Below the pieces are notes generated by a model. The model made no database searches, was not told the DNA's origin, and was given only the letters and a program-made list of their open reading frames with translations. A program made the translations under genes and the position numbers. A DNA stretch of 8,971 nucleotides from Bacteroidia bacterium. Lineage in GTDB: Bacteria; Bacteroidota; Bacteroidia; Flavobacteriales; Flavobacteriaceae. Positions within the stretch are counted from its first letter, which is position 1. Each line of letters begins with the position of its first letter. Below, one piece after another: positions 6,578 through 8,971 of the stretch. The DNA is taken from assembly GCA_018679315.1 (NCBI GenBank), contig JAHHLF010000138.1, forward strand, positions 1-8,971, read 5' to 3'.

Positions 6578-8725
6578 TCAATTGATCCAATCTTCCTTAT
6601 CCCCCTGTTTCATTTCATATTCTGCATCGATCGCAAATTCCGGCACGAGCCAAGGATTTGAATCATAAAGCGGTAATTCCGTTGTCTCCGCATTTTCTTG
6701 CGGATACAATCGTTGGGTCAGAATTTCTATATTTCGATCAGCACTTTGTCTGATTTTTGCCGACTTATCATCTTGAAGTTTGCGCATGAACAGTATATCA
6801 CGTTCATCGCCGTAGCGCGAAATTTCATCGAGCAGCAAAAGTTTTTCTTCCATGTCAGAGGCTTCATAATACAGTTCAAAAGCACTGATATAGGTATCCT
6901 GTTTCTCACTGGCATGTATACTATCTGAAAAGATCTGATCCAATGAACGCATTTCCTTTTTGAAGGATTCCGGATATATGTCCATGCTGAAATCAAGAGT
7001 TCCTGAAACTAAGTCTTGTATGCTGAGATCTTCGTTTTGTTCTGACCATTCGAGCTCAAAATTTGGTTCCAGGAAGTCAGAAGTATCGGGTACATCAGTA
7101 ACTTCATTATAGATCACATGAATGGTGAATATTTCATTCTCTTGAGCATCTCCATTTTCTTTGGCGTCCCTAAACTCGTAGTTCGATTGATCGGGTAGTT
7201 CAGAAAGGGCTGCAAAGTCAAGAAGCTTATCTACAGCGTCCTTCTCCCTGGCAAATTTGGCGATATCGATATAATCTTCATCAGCCTGATGCGCTTTTGG
7301 ATTTTTAAGCTTCTTTGTTTTAACCTTGATCTGCTCAGCAGAGGCCTTCAGCAATGAATGGAATGCAGCATTGCTATCCTCCAAGCCCATTGTTTTGTCT
7401 ATCTCAAAGTGAGGCTCTTCCATGTTTACCTTAATTTCCTGGGCGACCACAGGAAGATCCTGGAGCTCTGAACTGGTGATAAGGTCTAAGGCGAAATTTT
7501 CTTGGTGTCCATTTTGGTCATATTTCTGAAAATCCGGAGATTTCAATACTTCTTCAAATTGCTCTTGAATATCGTTTAGGTTGACGGCCTTAGGCGCATC
7601 TACTGATATTGATTCCTCACTAGGGGTTGGAAGTGCTCCGGGATAGTCCAGCAATTCTATTATTTCATTTGATGGTAAAATTGTTTCGGGCGCTAATGCA
7701 TTGATCATACCTATGGCCTTACTTTTGATCAAATGCTCTTTCTCACGCTGCTCAACTTCCTTTAAGAAGGGGATTTCATCCTTGGTACCTAAATGACCAA
7801 TGGCAGCCAGCAAGGCAAGTTTCACTTCAGGCTGGCAAATCCAGAAAACAGCTTTGAATAGCGGAAGGGCTTCACGTATTTCAAAAGCCCGCAGGCAATT
7901 AATTGCCTCAACTTTTATGGAATCATCCCGATGTTTTACCAGTTTGAGGATTGAATCCATCGCGTCATCCTGCTCAAAACTTTTGATCAATCTTAGTGCA
8001 AACAGGACAACAAATTTATTCTTAGAAGTGAGCCAAAGACGGAAATGGGGTGGTTTGTAGTTATCCAGGCTTTGTAGGGTTTCCAAAAGTTTGAGCTGCT
8101 GCCATTCTGATATCTTGCATGTAGCAGTATCCAGGAAGTAATTAATGCCTTCGTGCTTGAGCGCTACGGTGGCTACTTGGGCCTGTTTTCTGACAATACT
8201 TCGATTATCATTAATAAATTTGCGAATATAGATGTAGGCGCCGTTAACCTGCATCTGAGTAAGTTCATTTATCCCGCGGCAGACTACTTCCCAGCGTATG
8301 CTTTTCAATCGTTTAATAGCATCATGATGCAGGCCATAATGCTGGTAGATTTTAATCAGTCTTTGCCTGGCTTCTCCAGACAGGTCTGCTTGCAGATCCA
8401 TGAGGATCTCACTAACCATTTTTCGGTTAGCTGGATTTTTCAGCATCTGCTGTAAAAGCACCTTCGCCTGCACAAAATCTTCCTTCTCTTTGCGTGTCGC
8501 CGCATCCTCATGAAAGATCAAAGTGCTGACTATGGGTGCAATATCCTTTTTAAGAACTATTGCTGTGCGTTCTTTTTTGCTTCGCTTTTGCTTTACGATA
8601 AAGACAAGGAAAAAATAGATCAACCCAACACCTATGAAGAAAAACACCAAATCCCACAAAAAACTGATCAGGATCAGCGGTAAACCACTCAAAGTTAATA
8701 TCGATATGTAGGTTGTGTTGTTCAA
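6578..8725 (-). CDS. Membrane-anchored HEAT-repeat protein with long acidic linker
   Basis: A 715-residue protein of no named function. Residues about 7-45 are almost wholly hydrophobic (one long or two short membrane helices), followed by the basic stop-transfer KQKRSKKER, so the large remainder should be cytoplasmic. Residues about 120-345 are helical repeats of HEAT/Armadillo type (LILKLVKHRDDSIKVEAINCL-like units; ALPLFKAVFW...EVKLALLAAIGHLG). Residues about 350-605 are acidic, low in Arg and probably disordered. A further HEAT-like unit (about 613-670, MEEKLLLLDEISRYGDERD, DDKSAKIRQSADR) precedes an acidic tail. The start is TTG at 8723-8725: it comes two codons after the stop of the receiver gene, no ATG occurs before residue 93, and the membrane segment follows at once. 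HEAT repeats usually bind proteins, so a scaffold linking the receiver-like protein to the glycosyltransferase is a reasonable inference, not shown. Confidence 0.8.
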   Translation of the reverse strand: MNNTTYISILTLSGLPLILISFLWDLVFFFIGVGLIYFFLVFIVKQKRSKKERTAIVLKKDIAPIVSTLIFHEDAATRKEKEDFVQAKVLLQQMLKNPANRKMVSEILMDLQADLSGEARQRLIKIYQHYGLHHDAIKRLKSIRWEVVCRGINELTQMQVNGAYIYIRKFINDNRSIVRKQAQVATVALKHEGINYFLDTATCKISEWQQLKLLETLQSLDNYKPPHFRLWLTSKNKFVVLFALRLIKSFEQDDAMDSILKLVKHRDDSIKVEAINCLRAFEIREALPLFKAVFWICQPEVKLALLAAIGHLGTKDEIPFLKEVEQREKEHLIKSKAIGMINALAPETILPSNEIIELLDYPGALPTPSEESISVDAPKAVNLNDIQEQFEEVLKSPDFQKYDQNGHQENFALDLITSSELQDLPVVAQEIKVNMEEPHFEIDKTMGLEDSNAAFHSLLKASAEQIKVKTKKLKNPKAHQADEDYIDIAKFAREKDAVDKLLDFAALSELPDQSNYEFRDAKENGDAQENEIFTIHVIYNEVTDVPDTSDFLEPNFELEWSEQNEDLSIQDLVSGTLDFSMDIYPESFKKEMRSLDQIFSDSIHASEKQDTYISAFELYYEASDMEEKLLLLDEISRYGDERDILFMRKLQDDKSAKIRQSADRNIEILTQRLYPQENAETTELPLYDSNPWLVPEFAIDAEYEMKQGDKEDWIN

Positions 8726-8731
8726 AGATTC

Positions 8732-8971
8732 TTAATTCAATGCCTGTCTAATCCTTCCGACGATCTCCGACGCTGTAATATGTTGAGCCATATAATCATC
8801 GGCCCCAAGAGAAATGGCCTCCCGTAAGGCATCACTGTGTTCGGCTCCTGCAACCAAAATGATCGGGATGTCCTTTTTCTCAGGCTGCCGGATAAATTTT
8901 ACGACCTCACTGCCAAAACTGGACTGTGAATACACGCTGCAAATAGCGACAACCGGTTCTGTATTCTGGAT
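8732..8971 (-). CDS. Degenerate response-regulator receiver domain (C-terminal part, runs off window)
   Basis: The last 79 residues of a CheY-like receiver domain, open to the window edge; the true start lies outside. The fold signature is clear: GSEVVKFIRQ (helix 3), IPIILVAGAE (strand 4), AISLGADDYM (helix 4/strand 5) and SEIVGRIRQALN (last helix), with nothing after it, so no output domain on this side. The phosphorylation residues are missing: Ser12 of the visible part stands where the phospho-accepting Asp normally lies (eight residues before Gly of the DG motif), Ala replaces the switch Thr after strand 4, and Gln-His replaces the conserved Lys-Pro after GADDYM. It is therefore probably a phosphorylation-independent pseudo-receiver. 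It shares a frame with the HEAT gene and is separated from it by a TAA and two codons, so the two are surely co-transcribed. It could also be the end of a larger multidomain protein. Confidence 0.8.
   Translation of the reverse strand: MQNTEPVVAICSVYSQSSFGSEVVKFIRQPEKKDIPIILVAGAEHSDALREAISLGADDYMAQHITASEIVGRIRQALN

Noticed and set aside
6727..6996. Long open frame inside the HEAT-protein gene in another minus-strand frame, and similar overlapping frames elsewhere (for example 466-792, 5932-6237)
   Set aside because: Each overlaps a well-supported gene, has no recognisable domain or plausible start context, and has the composition expected of a shadow frame.
1..8971. CRISPR array, tRNA/rRNA, insertion sequence or phage attachment site
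   Set aside because: No repeat-spacer pattern, cloverleaf, transposase-like ORF or terminal inverted repeats were seen on either strand.

Overview
The window looks like a chromosomal piece of a Bacteroidota bacterium, most likely a flavobacterium. The main evidence is a 287-residue RpoD-type sigma factor with the short N-terminus typical of that phylum. Moderate-to-low GC, little Shine-Dalgarno signal before the starts, and a YaiO-family outer membrane barrel with a signal peptide ending in Gly|Gln agree with this.

Layout. Bases 1-133 are AT-rich leader in which I see no gene and no convincing promoter. The sigma factor gene (rpoD type) lies on the plus strand at 134-997 and ends at a strong terminator hairpin (1004-1036) that can work in both directions. 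Everything from there to the right edge is on the minus strand and reads right to left. In transcription order it contains: the C-terminal part of a degenerate response-regulator receiver (cut by the window edge); a 715-residue membrane-anchored HEAT-repeat protein; a membrane-embedded processive-type GT2 glycosyltransferase; an LtaS-like alkaline-phosphatase/sulfatase-superfamily membrane protein with a C-terminal TPR region, split by one in-frame TAA; a TPR plus YaiO-type outer membrane beta-barrel protein; and two tiny tandem ORFs (32 and 33 codons) that are clearly related to each other and precede the shared terminator.

How the parts may work together (inference). An inner-membrane GT2 polymerase, a periplasmic alkaline-phosphatase-superfamily module, periplasmic TPRs and an outer-membrane barrel, all tightly spaced, resemble synthase-dependent exopolysaccharide systems such as Pga, Bcs and Alg. 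Here the porin is YaiO-like and the cytoplasmic side carries a pseudo-receiver and a HEAT scaffold in place of the known regulators. Both the receiver and the LtaS-like domain appear to lack canonical active-site residues. The two terminal microproteins are the least explained part of the locus.
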